A stretch of 64,000 bases of DNA. Source: Micromonospora sp. CPCC 205371 (GTDB lineage Bacteria > Actinomycetota > Actinomycetes > Mycobacteriales > Micromonosporaceae). The stretch covers positions 33,637-97,636 of the forward strand of contig NZ_JAIBNX010000005.1 of assembly GCF_026130045.1 (NCBI RefSeq), given 5' to 3'. The notes under the pieces are model-generated. The model was not told the DNA's origin. It worked only from the letters and a program-made list of their open reading frames with translations, and did not search any database. Positions 24,237 to 32,564 of this stretch are shown in pieces. A program made the position numbers and the translations under genes. Each line of letters starts with the position of its first letter. Positions within the stretch are counted from its first letter, which is position 1.

Positions 24237-27200
24237 GAGTTTGCCGCTCTTCCCTTGCCGCGGGCCACGTCGATGAAGTTCTTGACGGCTACATCCGGTT
24301 GGACGGCCTCAACGATGCTGCGCCCCACTATCAGGACGTCCCAATCACGTGAGCTGGCAAGCGCGTAGTCGGTTGGACCGAATCCGCCAGAAACCGCGAC
24401 GGGCAACCTGGTCCAGCTCCGGACGATGCGCGCCTTCGCCAAAGGGTGCCGGCCCGCGACGCCAAGATCAATGTTGGTGGTGATACTGAAACCGTCCACC
24501 CCGACACGTTCCATATCGCGAACCCACTGTGGCGACGCGTGAAAGGCGGGTATGTCGAGCACGACGGGCACGCCGAGTCGCCTGCCGGCACCGGCGGCGG
24601 CCGCGACGTTGGCGGAGGTGGCCGGCCCAATCAGCAGCACGACATCGGCGCCGGCCTCGGCAGCCATGGCCACCTGGTCGCGTCCCCAATCGGCCGACAT
24701 CATCTCCGCTACGACAGCAACGTCAGGCACTTCGCGTTTGATGCGTTCGACGGCGTGTAGGCCGACGTGTTTGATCAACGGGTCACCGACCTCGACAAAG
24801 TCAGCGCCGGCGCCAGCCGCAGCGCGCGCCACGACAACGGCGTGGTCAAGGTCCTGCAGATCGAGGGCGACCTGCACCGAGCGTCCCTCGCGCAGGCGCC
24901 GGTATGCCTCCGAAGACGACGGACCGGATGGCTCGCGTACACCTCGCAGCAGCGCCTCGACCTCGCGGCGCACTAACCAGCTTTCGCTGCCGATCGCGCG
25001 GTCAGTCAGTGATCTCAGTACCGTGGCGGGTAGCCGGACGGCGCCGGTTCGCTGCTCACGTAACAAGGCGAATAAGGCCCGCTCCTGCGCCGGAGGTCGC
25101 TCATCTGGCGACGGCACGTCGTGCAACAGAAGGAGGCGGTTCAGCAACGTCGCAATGTGACCGGGGCAACCGCGCCAACTCTGGTCATCGGTCAGCGCCT
25201 GAATGGCGGTGGGGTCAGGTCCTCGCTGCCGATCGGATTCGGCGTCTCGGGAAGCAAGGCTCTCCAAGGTGCAGCCACGAACATGCCAGTTCTCGTCGGC
25301 CAGCAATGTCCTCAGCTGATGAGTGGTTACCGCTGGATCCAAACCACCGGCTGCTCTTCCTACAGCGGCCCGGACTTTGTAGTCAGCATCGGCGATCAAT
25401 CTTTCGAGGATTGGGCCGTGTGCCCTGTTGCTGCGTGCCCTAACATCGCCGATGCCCTCAGCCAGCGCTGCTCGAACCCGCCAGTCCGGGTGGGTGAGTA
25501 GGGTATCCAACAGGTCTGCTGGGTCGTGATCGCTGCTGACGAACACGAAGAAGTGCCGGGCGAAGAACGTGGCCTCGTCGGCGTCATCGAGGTTGGCGGC
25601 AGCCAGCAGCCTAGCGACCTGTTCGCTATCCATGCTCCGTTCTACGCACATGGTGATCTCGGTCCAGACCGCAAATCCAAATGCACGCAGCAGCTCGAGG
25701 ATCCAGGCCTCGTAGTCCTCGCCGAGCGCGGCGGCGACCAGCGGCGTGGCGATCAACGACTTCGACAGGCCAACGACGCCCTCCGGCACACACCTGCGTA
25801 CACATGCGCGTAACACCTCGGGACCTAGCCGGCCACCGACGCTGTCAATCACCATCGGCAACGTGAGGTTCGCGCTGATCGTCGGCGAGAGCACGAGCGC
25901 CGCGAGTAGATCGGATGCGTGCTGGGCGAGACGACTCACGACGAAGTCAAAGACGCCCCGCGCAGTGGCGGCCGTGGCCGCGTGTGCGGCCAGTTCGTTG
26001 AGGGCGGCGACGGTCGCCAGCGACCGCCCCCGCTGTACGACGAGATCCGATATCCGACTGGCTAGGAAGTACTCCCGCAGCACATCATGAGAAAACGTCA
26101 CGCCTCCGTCCGGCGCCACACGCAGTAAAGGAAGGCGTATCGTCAATGTTCGGGGTGGCGACCCATCGACGACTGCCTCGTCAAGGATCAGTGTCTTCGG
26201 GACCAGCTCACCGGCTTGACTCGCCGCGAGGTCAGAAAGGGCTACAGCAACGCCCTTGAGGTTCCCTCCTGACGCACGAATGATCGACGACACACAGTGG
26301 TCGACCAGGTGGTATGCGTCCACGTCGCCAGTCGCAGCGTCGTGCCCAGCGGTCTTGATCAACTCCATATACAGCGGCAGCCTCGCCAGCTGCTGAACAG
26401 GCAGTGGCAAGTCGAGAAACGATGGCTCGCCCGGCCCACGGGACAGCTGCCAGGCTCGCACCGCTTCGGCGGCAGTCCACGGTACGAGGTGATGCGAGAC
26501 CTGAGGCGTGACACCGGCGGGTGAGTAGATCGAGGCGGCCAAGACCGGATATGCCGACACGTCTACATCAGGCGGTGTTCGGATCACCAGTAGAAACCGC
26601 AATTGCGGCGACATGACCTGCCGGACAATGACATCCAGCTGCCGACCAATGGCGTTCAGCTCTTGCTGGCCTTTGACGCAGTCCAGGATGACCAAACATG
26701 GTCGGTGTAGCCGTTCACTTCGCCGTTCCAAGGTCAGGAGGGCATCGCCGTCGGTTGGTATCGACGCGTATCGCAAGATCTCGACCGGCAGGTCGGGTTG
26801 ACCGTCGCCGAGGACATCGATCGCATGCAACTGCACATCGGCATAATCGGCCAGCTCAGCCGCCAGGTATTGGACCAGCTGCGTCTTGCCGCACCCCGGC
26901 ACCCCCGTCACGACGAACACACGCGACGGTGATCTCAAGAACTCGGCGGCAATCTCGACAACGCCGGCCGGCGGCTGGTACCGCAGCCTCGATCCTGCAC
27001 CGACCCGCAACGTACTGACAAGAGACCTCGAGCGCTGCGCCGAGCCTTCCGCAAGTTGGTCTACAGCGGGCACCGCCTCGCCAGATTCGGCAGGGGAAGC
27101 TGCTGGCTCAGCAGCCGCGAGTATCGCCTCGAAACGTCGACGAACCTGGTCGGGCGCGCGCTCAAGCGTGGTGTCCAGTATCCGCTGCGTCGCCTGACGC

Positions 27201-27346
27201 AGCTTCGCTCCGGCGCCCTTGGCCTCCATATCAGCAATCGCGGAGACGCTGAGACCGGTGTGATTCGAGAAATCCCGCACGCTCATGTGGAGGGCGTCGC
27301 GAAGGATGCGGGCCTCCTGGCCCGTCCACCGCACGACAGTGACCAC
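24233..27346 (-). CDS. HTH-STAND-type ATPase with HEAT repeats fused to an OMPDC/hexulose-phosphate-synthase-like barrel
   Basis: GTG 27346, with AAGGA seven bases upstream, gives 1037 residues. Residues ~1-60 form an XRE-like helix-turn-helix (ALHMSVRDFSNHTGLSVSAI). Residues ~115-420 are a STAND/NACHT-like ATPase, with Walker A VVTGVPGCGKTQLVQYL near 150 and Walker B CLVILDC. Residues ~600-800 contain HEAT-like repeats (HPDWRVRAALAEGIGDV, DADYKVRAAVGRAAGGL, DENWHVRGCTLESLASR). Residues ~823-1037 match the orotidine-5'-phosphate-decarboxylase superfamily in its HUMPS branch: VQVALDLQDLDHAVVVARAA, DFVEVGDPLIKHVG, phosphate-loop VSGGFGP and IVGRSIVEA. The DxKxxD catalytic motif reads E-M-M-S-A-D, so the key Lys is missing. 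STAND proteins sense a trigger and oligomerise; the barrel may be a sugar-phosphate sensor or an altered enzyme. It is co-translated with GNAT. Confidence 0.85.
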   Translation of the reverse strand: MVTVVRWTGQEARILRDALHMSVRDFSNHTGLSVSAIADMEAKGAGAKLRQATQRILDTTLERAPDQVRRRFEAILAAAEPAASPAESGEAVPAVDQLAEGSAQRSRSLVSTLRVGAGSRLRYQPPAGVVEIAAEFLRSPSRVFVVTGVPGCGKTQLVQYLAAELADYADVQLHAIDVLGDGQPDLPVEILRYASIPTDGDALLTLERRSERLHRPCLVILDCVKGQQELNAIGRQLDVIVRQVMSPQLRFLLVIRTPPDVDVSAYPVLAASIYSPAGVTPQVSHHLVPWTAAEAVRAWQLSRGPGEPSFLDLPLPVQQLARLPLYMELIKTAGHDAATGDVDAYHLVDHCVSSIIRASGGNLKGVAVALSDLAASQAGELVPKTLILDEAVVDGSPPRTLTIRLPLLRVAPDGGVTFSHDVLREYFLASRISDLVVQRGRSLATVAALNELAAHAATAATARGVFDFVVSRLAQHASDLLAALVLSPTISANLTLPMVIDSVGGRLGPEVLRACVRRCVPEGVVGLSKSLIATPLVAAALGEDYEAWILELLRAFGFAVWTEITMCVERSMDSEQVARLLAAANLDDADEATFFARHFFVFVSSDHDPADLLDTLLTHPDWRVRAALAEGIGDVRARSNRAHGPILERLIADADYKVRAAVGRAAGGLDPAVTTHQLRTLLADENWHVRGCTLESLASRDAESDRQRGPDPTAIQALTDDQSWRGCPGHIATLLNRLLLLHDVPSPDERPPAQERALFALLREQRTGAVRLPATVLRSLTDRAIGSESWLVRREVEALLRGVREPSGPSSSEAYRRLREGRSVQVALDLQDLDHAVVVARAAAGAGADFVEVGDPLIKHVGLHAVERIKREVPDVAVVAEMMSADWGRDQVAMAAEAGADVVLLIGPATSANVAAAAGAGRRLGVPVVLDIPAFHASPQWVRDMERVGVDGFSITTNIDLGVAGRHPLAKARIVRSWTRLPVAVSGGFGPTDYALASSRDWDVLIVGRSIVEAVQPDVAVKNFIDVARGKGRAANS

Positions 27347-27759
27347 CTGAGCGTCCTTCCATAGTCGGCGTGGCCCGACCCCGCCACGTTACCCACTCAC
27401 GTAGTGATCGCCAGCACTGGGATCTGCCCCCAGCGCCATTGATATGGGAAAGATCCAATTGCGCGGCCTGATCCCGACGCCTCTAGAGCAGAGAGGCTAG
27501 CGGGGCCAACCCAGCACCAGCCCTTGGTATCGGCGGGCAAACCGGAACAGTACCGGAACGCAACCGGGTTTTAACCGTCCTGGCCGGACCGCAGTCTAAA
27601 TGGGTACCGGCGACCAGCCTGCGAGGGTGGCCCACCCCGGTCAACCGCTACCGCCGTGGCCTACTCACCGTCCTACACCAATAGTCCACGAGGGCTGAAG
27701 CAGCATCCGAGACGCGTGCTCAACGAGTTCTTCTCATCGTTCAGAAGGGTGTATTGACC
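27347..27759. other. Divergent intergenic region between the STAND operon and the DUF5753 regulator
   Basis: These 413 bases separate two divergent units and must hold both promoters. G/C content falls slightly. The visible feature is a three-copy ACCGG repeat with an 11-base period (27541-27570), listed separately. I see no gene. Confidence 0.5.
27541..27570. repeat. Three ACCGG repeats with 11-base period
   Basis: ACCGGAAC at 27541, ACCGGAAC at 27552 and ACCGG at 27563 are spaced 11 bases apart, about one helical turn. They lie about 190 bases upstream of the HTH regulator start. Same-face spacing is typical of an operator bound by a repeating regulator, perhaps the DUF5753 protein itself. 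Confidence 0.35.
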
Positions 27760-28641
27760 ATGCCGACGAAGCGGTCTGAGTTTGTGCAGACCATCCGGGC
27801 TCAGTTCTTGGGTCAGCGGATGCGTAAGCTCCGCGATGATCGCGGGCTGACGCTCAAGTACGTGGCCGGTTATCTGGGGGTGGAGTTTTCGACCCTCGCC
27901 CGCTACGAACGTGCCGAGTGGCCGTTCCGCCGCGACCACGTCGCGGCCCTGCTGGACATGTACGGCGTCTACGACGACCGCGAACGTGAAGCGCTGGTCG
28001 CGTTGAGTGCGAACGCCGGCCGGGCCAACCATTGGTACCTCGACGGTGTGGAGCCGGAGGCCAAGCTCGGGCCGATGCCGGACCGGTGGTGGATCCACGA
28101 CCGGGCAGAAGAGATCTGTTTCTACAGCCCGACTGTGCTGCCGGAGGTGGTGCAGACTACCGCCTATCTGGACGAGGTCATGGCAAGCGTACGTCCGCAC
28201 AAGCCGCCATCGCCCGGCGAACGCAGCAAACGCGCCCATGACATCAGCGTCCGAGCCAAGGCATTGACCAGCCGGGAGGGACCCCGGCTTCGGATTGTCG
28301 TGGACGAGGCGGTGCTGCGCCGGCCGGTCGCCGGGCGGGCGGCGTTGAAGGCGCAACTGGAGCACCTGGTCAACCTGCTTCGCATGCACCCAACTGTGGA
28401 CCTGCAGGTCTTGCCGGAGAAGGCGACCGCGCACCCCGGGCTGTACGGCGGGTTCACCATCTACCGGATGCCGCAGCCGTACCCGGAGGTGGTGTTCGTC
28501 GAGCACCTGGGCGGGGCGCTGCTGATCGAGACCGATGGGGCGGAGGAGTACAGCAAGGCGTTCAACCACCTCGCCATGGAGGTCGCGGACAGTCCAACGG
28601 ACTCGATCGCCCTGCTCAACCAGGTCAGGGAGAGGCTGTGA
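27760..28641 (+). CDS. HTH regulator with DUF5753 domain
   Basis: ATG 27760 is chosen over TTG 27754 because AGAAGGG lies ten bases upstream of the ATG and only four from the TTG. The 293-residue protein has an N-terminal XRE helix-turn-helix (LGQRMRKLRDDRGLTLKYVAGYLGVEF...LARYERAEW). The C-terminal DUF5753 region follows: LPEVVQTTAYLDEVMA, RLRIVVDEAVLRRPVAG, LQVLPEKATAHPGLYGGFTIY, VVFVEHLGGALLIE. Such genes are extremely common in actinomycetes, usually next to a small downstream protein as here; the stop overlaps that start (TGATG). It probably controls its own operon. Confidence 0.9.
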   Translation: MPTKRSEFVQTIRAQFLGQRMRKLRDDRGLTLKYVAGYLGVEFSTLARYERAEWPFRRDHVAALLDMYGVYDDREREALVALSANAGRANHWYLDGVEPEAKLGPMPDRWWIHDRAEEICFYSPTVLPEVVQTTAYLDEVMASVRPHKPPSPGERSKRAHDISVRAKALTSREGPRLRIVVDEAVLRRPVAGRAALKAQLEHLVNLLRMHPTVDLQVLPEKATAHPGLYGGFTIYRMPQPYPEVVFVEHLGGALLIETDGAEEYSKAFNHLAMEVADSPTDSIALLNQVRERL

Positions 28642-28832
28642 TGGACACACACTCGCCGCCGGCCGGCGGGCACGCGGGTCAGGTTTCGGACGTGGCGGTC
28701 ACGGTCGCTGCTGGCGCGGTGGCCGTGTTCGCCGACCAGCACCAGCTCCACATTCCACCCGAGCTTCGGGAGGACCTCGCTCGCGCGGTCCTGACCGCTG
28801 CCTGGGACCACCTGGGCGGGAATCGCGAGTAG
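28641..28832 (+). CDS. Small protein paired with the DUF5753 regulator
   Basis: The 63-residue product (MDTHSPPAGGHAG...) ends in a short helical part, LHIPPELREDLARAVLTAAWDHLGG. It overlaps the regulator stop (TGATG) and is co-translated with it. Small proteins in this position (often DUF397) are typical partners of DUF5753 regulators in actinomycetes; this one lacks the usual DUF397 WRKSS-like start, so I leave it unassigned. Confidence 0.55.
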   Translation: MDTHSPPAGGHAGQVSDVAVTVAAGAVAVFADQHQLHIPPELREDLARAVLTAAWDHLGGNRE

Positions 28833-28921
28833 ACGCAGGCTCCTGTCCGCCGTCGCTGCCGCACGGGGCGAGGCGGCGGACAGGCACCACTCACGGCATA
28901 CGGACACGGGAGAAGGTGGCC

Positions 28922-29164
28922 ATGGTGACCGTGTACGCCAGCGAACGCGTCCAGACGGCTGCCGCGCAACAGGCGCTCGACGAGCACATCACGCTGACCG
29001 CCACCGGACAGTGCCGCACCTGTGACATCCCAGGCCCGTGCCCGTGGTGGGAGGCGGCCACCGCCGCGTTCGCACAGACCCGCCATCTGCCCCGGCGTAC
29101 CAGCGGCCTGACCCGTCCCGACTTGGTCGGCGTCCGCCGCGTCGCCTTCTCCTCTCGGACCTGA
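28922..29164 (+). CDS. Small protein with a CxxC pair
   Basis: ATG 28922 with GAGAAGG upstream gives 80 residues. The pattern is RVQTAAAQQALDEHITLTA, then GQCRTCDIPGPCPWWEAATAAF, a Cys trio of the kind seen in short actinobacterial proteins that travel with DUF5753 modules. The tail is basic. No catalytic function can be assigned. It follows the regulator pair by 90 bases in the same direction and may share its transcript. Confidence 0.6.
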   Translation: MVTVYASERVQTAAAQQALDEHITLTATGQCRTCDIPGPCPWWEAATAAFAQTRHLPRRTSGLTRPDLVGVRRVAFSSRT

Positions 29165-29263
29165 CCTCGGGCGAGCCTGACCTAGGCGAGCGACGCGCCG
29201 TTGAGCGTTTCGGATGCCCGTTCCTCCCTACATTCCGGCAAATGGATACCAAGGGTGACTGAA

Positions 29264-29617
29264 ATGAACGGTCTCGGCGCCGCTGGTCGGCTCCGCGGTG
29301 ACCTCGTTGACCAGCTCCAGGCCCGCGGCCTCATTCGCACTGAGGCGGTGACGCGGGCGTTTAGGGCCGTGCCCCGGCACCTGTTCACGGCCGGCGCCGC
29401 CTTGGGGCAGGCATACGCGCCGGACGACCGGCCGCCTCCAGGCAGTGTCGATCCTGCCAGGACAAGGTCTGTGCGCCCGCGAGGCTCAGGGCGGAACGCG
29501 CGCTGGCCCGGTATGGGCGGCTGCCTCGGCGAACGCCAGAAGCGACGCGGCCCACGGATGTCCGCTGTCCAACGGGGTGGCTCCTGGTTCACCCGATCGA
29601 CGTCCGGTCAGCGATGA
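29264..29617 (+). pseudogene. Truncated protein-L-isoaspartate methyltransferase-like gene
   Basis: ATG 29264 starts a fragment whose first ~55 residues match the N-terminus of PCMT-type methyltransferases: LRGDLVDQLQARGLIRTEAV, FRAVPRHLFTAGAALGQAYAPDD. After that the frame becomes Arg/Pro/Gly-rich, loses coding bias and lacks the SAM-binding motifs. In actinomycetes such proteins are often the methyltransferase of FxLD-type peptide systems, but no precursor peptide is visible here. It is a remnant with no expected enzyme activity. Confidence 0.55.
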
Positions 29618-29702
29618 CACCACTGAGGGACACGAGCGCGTTCGGGCTGCAGTGCCGGTGTTCCGATCATCGGACGCGTCGATCAGTTAGGCGGTGACCG
29701 TC

Positions 29703-30347
29703 GTGACCGCACATGCCCGGCACCGGGGCCTGTTCGTCGCGATCGAGGGGCCGACCGGCGTCGGCAAGACGACACTGGCCGCGTTCCTCGCCCACCGGCT
29801 CGACGCGGCGGTGTTCTTCGACCCGTTCGAGGACAACCCCTTCCTGCCCGACGCGGACGCGGCCGGGCGTACCCCCGCGCCTGAGCTGGCGCTGCGCTTG
29901 GAGCTGACGTTTCTGGCCTTGCGGCTGGCCCAACTGCGGCACCTGGAGCAGGCACTCGCCGTCGACGGCGTCGTGGTCACGGACTGGCATCTGCTCAAGC
30001 AGCCGATCTTCGCCGCCACGACCTGCAAGACCATCGATGCCCTGCTGATCTCGGCAAGCTGCGACCTGTGGGCCGACTCGCTCCCCACGCCGGACGTGCT
30101 GATCGCGATGAACGCCCACGGCACCACACTGCGCGAGCGCGTCCAGCGGCGAGGGCGGTCGATTGAGGCCGACATCGACGTACGGCACTTGACCGAACTG
30201 AGCGTCGCCTTCGGCGCGGCGTTCGACCACTACCCCGGCCCGATGCTGCGGCTGGACGCTGGCACCTTCGATGTCTTCAACCCCCAGCACGTGGACCAGC
30301 TCACCGACACCGTGCGGCACGTCGCCGCAGAAAGGATCACGCGATGA
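29703..30347 (+). CDS. Deoxynucleoside kinase family protein
   Basis: The start is either GTG 29694 or GTG 29703; I prefer 29703 because AGGCGG lies eight bases before it. The protein has the dNK signature: P-loop FVAIEGPTGVGKTTLA, then FFDPFEDNPFLPD followed by LALRLELTFLALRLAQLRHL, and VVTDWHLLKQPIFA, which matches the DY.F.KD.IFA box of deoxyadenosine and deoxyguanosine kinases. C-terminally, RERVQRRGRSIEADID fits the ERS/lid region. It phosphorylates a nucleoside with ATP; the substrate is unknown. It heads a four-gene coupled cluster with dehydrogenase, aminotransferase and Nudix genes, so the substrate may be a modified nucleoside. The start of the next gene overlaps its stop (ATGA). 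Confidence 0.8.
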   Translation: MTAHARHRGLFVAIEGPTGVGKTTLAAFLAHRLDAAVFFDPFEDNPFLPDADAAGRTPAPELALRLELTFLALRLAQLRHLEQALAVDGVVVTDWHLLKQPIFAATTCKTIDALLISASCDLWADSLPTPDVLIAMNAHGTTLRERVQRRGRSIEADIDVRHLTELSVAFGAAFDHYPGPMLRLDAGTFDVFNPQHVDQLTDTVRHVAAERITR

Positions 30348-31438
30348 CCACCACCTCTTCCACGGCCACCGTCACCGGGACGACACGGCTCGGCCCGGCC
30401 TGCCGGCGGCTACTGATCACCCAACCCGGCACCGTCGAGGTGATCGCCGAGCACCTGCCACCGCTCGGCCCGACCGAGGTCTACGTCCGTACCCTGCTGT
30501 CCGGCATCAGCCACGGCACCGAGCTGGCCTGGCTACGCGGCCAGGCAGCAGCACTACATCGCACCTGGGACCCCGAGCAGCGCATCTACCTCAACGGTGC
30601 GGGCCGGGACTTTCCCGTCGCGCCCGGCTACGAAACCGTCGCCCGCATCGCGCAACTCGGCGACCGGGTCACCGGCCTCAACGTCGGTGACCTGGTGTGC
30701 CTGGACCGCCCACACGCCGACGGGCACATCCTCGACGCCGCCACAGCCACGGCCGGTCTCCTGCCCGAGGACGTAAACCCGGAATGGGCGGTGTTCTTCG
30801 TCCTCGCCCGAGTGGCGCTCGGCGCGGTCCACGACGCCGCCCTGAGCATCGGCGACACCGTGGTCATCGTCGGCCTCGGCACGGTCGGGCTCCTCGCCGC
30901 CCAACAGGCCCAGTCCGCTGGGGCGAACGTCATCGGAGTCGACCGCTACCCGCGCCGCCTGACCGCTGCCGAGCACCTCGGCATCCACACCATCCACGCC
31001 GACGAGGCGGACACCGACGTCGCCGCCGAGGTACGCCGCCGCACCGGCCCCGCCGGAGCTGACGCCGCGATCGAAGCCTCCGGCTCGTACACCGGCCTGC
31101 ACGAAGCCATCCGCTGCCTCCGCGTCGGCGGGCGGGTCGTCACCGTCGCGTCCTACCACGGCGACCAGCCCGGCCTGCGCCTCGGCGAGGAGTACCACCG
31201 CAACCGGATCACCCTCATCTCCTCGATGACCGTCAACGGCTGCCCGCAACGCAACCACCCCGACTGGAGCCTCGACCGGCTCAACGCCACAGCCCGCGAG
31301 CTGATCACCTCCGGGCGCATCCGCACCGACACGCTCATCACCCACCGGGTGCCATTCGAGCGGGCCGCCTACGCCTACACGCTGATCACCGACACCCCGC
31401 ATGACACGATCAAAGTGGTGCTCACCTATGACAACTGA
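30344..31438 (+). CDS. Zinc-type alcohol dehydrogenase-like (MDR) oxidoreductase
   Basis: The 364-residue protein belongs to the medium-chain dehydrogenase/reductase family. The catalytic N-terminal domain includes TLLSGISHGTELAWLRG and VAPGYETVARIAQLG. The Rossmann domain reads IGDTVVIVGLGTVGLLAAQQAQ with GxGxxG and VIGVDRYPRRLTAA. Several usual catalytic-zinc ligands are not obvious: the position that normally carries Cys in the C-G-T-D segment is Ser in SGISHGTE. It may therefore be a zinc-free member or use another ligand. It is coupled to the kinase (ATGA) and to the aminotransferase (11-base overlap). A plausible job is oxidising a hydroxyl to a ketone for the next enzyme. Confidence 0.82.
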   Translation: MTTTSSTATVTGTTRLGPACRRLLITQPGTVEVIAEHLPPLGPTEVYVRTLLSGISHGTELAWLRGQAAALHRTWDPEQRIYLNGAGRDFPVAPGYETVARIAQLGDRVTGLNVGDLVCLDRPHADGHILDAATATAGLLPEDVNPEWAVFFVLARVALGAVHDAALSIGDTVVIVGLGTVGLLAAQQAQSAGANVIGVDRYPRRLTAAEHLGIHTIHADEADTDVAAEVRRRTGPAGADAAIEASGSYTGLHEAIRCLRVGGRVVTVASYHGDQPGLRLGEEYHRNRITLISSMTVNGCPQRNHPDWSLDRLNATARELITSGRIRTDTLITHRVPFERAAYAYTLITDTPHDTIKVVLTYDN

Positions 31439-32564
31439 ACCCACAACTACCGCGAGCTTCGACGCCGCCCACCCGGTCGACGACCGCTACACCCCGCCAC
31501 CCTGCGGCGAACTCGACGAGATCCAGGCCGCGTTCGCCGACGGGCGACTCTCCGGCGGCGGACCCGTCCTATCCGTCTACGAAATGGCCCTCGCCGCCTG
31601 GTTCGGCGTCAAACGCGCCATCGCCGTCAACTCCGGCAGCTCAGCCCTGCACGCCACCCTCGTCGCCCTCGACGTGCGACCCGGCACGGAGGTCCTCGTC
31701 CCCGCCACCGCACCCCTGCCAACCGCGATGCCGATCCTCACCTGCGGCGCCACCCCGGTCATCGTCGACACCCTGCCCGGCTCCCTCGCCCTCGACCCCG
31801 CCGACATCGAAGCCAAGCTCACACCCCGCACCCGAGCGGCCATCACCCTGCCCTTATGGGGCTACCCCGCCGACAACCACGCCACCGAAGCGCTCCTCTC
31901 CGAAGCCCGCGTACCCGTCATCGAGGACGCCTGCCAGGCCCACGGCACCCGCGTGCGCGGACACTACGCCGGCACCCGTGTTACCGCCGGCTGCTTCTCC
32001 ACCCACGACCGCAAGCTGCTCGCCACCGGCGAAGGCGGCTTCGTACTCACCAACGACGAAGCCCTCGCCGACCGCATCGACCACTACACCCACCTCGGCC
32101 ACCTGCGCGGCCTGACCCACGGCGTCAACTACAAACTCGCCGCACCCCTCGCCGCCATCGGACTACGGCGGCTGCGGCACCTCGGCGACCAACTCCGGCA
32201 CCGCCGCGCCAACGCCCACCGCCTCGTGGAGACGGTCGCGCCAGGCGGTCGCCTTCGCGAGCTGGGGTACGGCCCCGACGACACCCCGAACTACTACAAC
32301 CTCGTCCTCGTCGCCGACCACGACGCACCCGCCGTTGCCGCGACGTTCGCCGCCGCCGGGCTGCCACCCGACTCCGTGCGCTACGGCTACCGCCCGCTCT
32401 ACCACCAGCCGATCTTCAGCAGATACGCCGCAGCCTGCCGCAACGCCGAACGACTCGCCACCACGACCTTCCAGCTCCCGGTTCACCCGGCAATGTCCGA
32501 AGCGCCACTACAGTGGGTCGCCGAGCAGCTCGCCGCCATCAACGCCAGGAGCCACACGCCATGA
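31428..32564 (+). CDS. DegT/DnrJ/EryC1/StrS-family PLP aminotransferase
   Basis: ATG 31428 gives 378 residues of the sugar-aminotransferase family. The features are RLSGGGPVLSVYEMALAAW and FGVKRAIAVNSGSSALHATL for cofactor binding, VPVIEDACQAHGTRVRG with the Asp that contacts the PLP ring nitrogen, and FSTHDRKLLATGEGGFVLT with the PLP-binding Lys. Family enzymes transfer an amino group to a keto-sugar or cyclitol. Following a dehydrogenase and a nucleoside kinase, it probably aminates a keto group on a nucleoside or sugar. It overlaps both neighbours, and its stop lies in the ATGA of the Nudix start. Confidence 0.88.
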   Translation: MTTEPTTTASFDAAHPVDDRYTPPPCGELDEIQAAFADGRLSGGGPVLSVYEMALAAWFGVKRAIAVNSGSSALHATLVALDVRPGTEVLVPATAPLPTAMPILTCGATPVIVDTLPGSLALDPADIEAKLTPRTRAAITLPLWGYPADNHATEALLSEARVPVIEDACQAHGTRVRGHYAGTRVTAGCFSTHDRKLLATGEGGFVLTNDEALADRIDHYTHLGHLRGLTHGVNYKLAAPLAAIGLRRLRHLGDQLRHRRANAHRLVETVAPGGRLRELGYGPDDTPNYYNLVLVADHDAPAVAATFAAAGLPPDSVRYGYRPLYHQPIFSRYAAACRNAERLATTTFQLPVHPAMSEAPLQWVAEQLAAINARSHTP

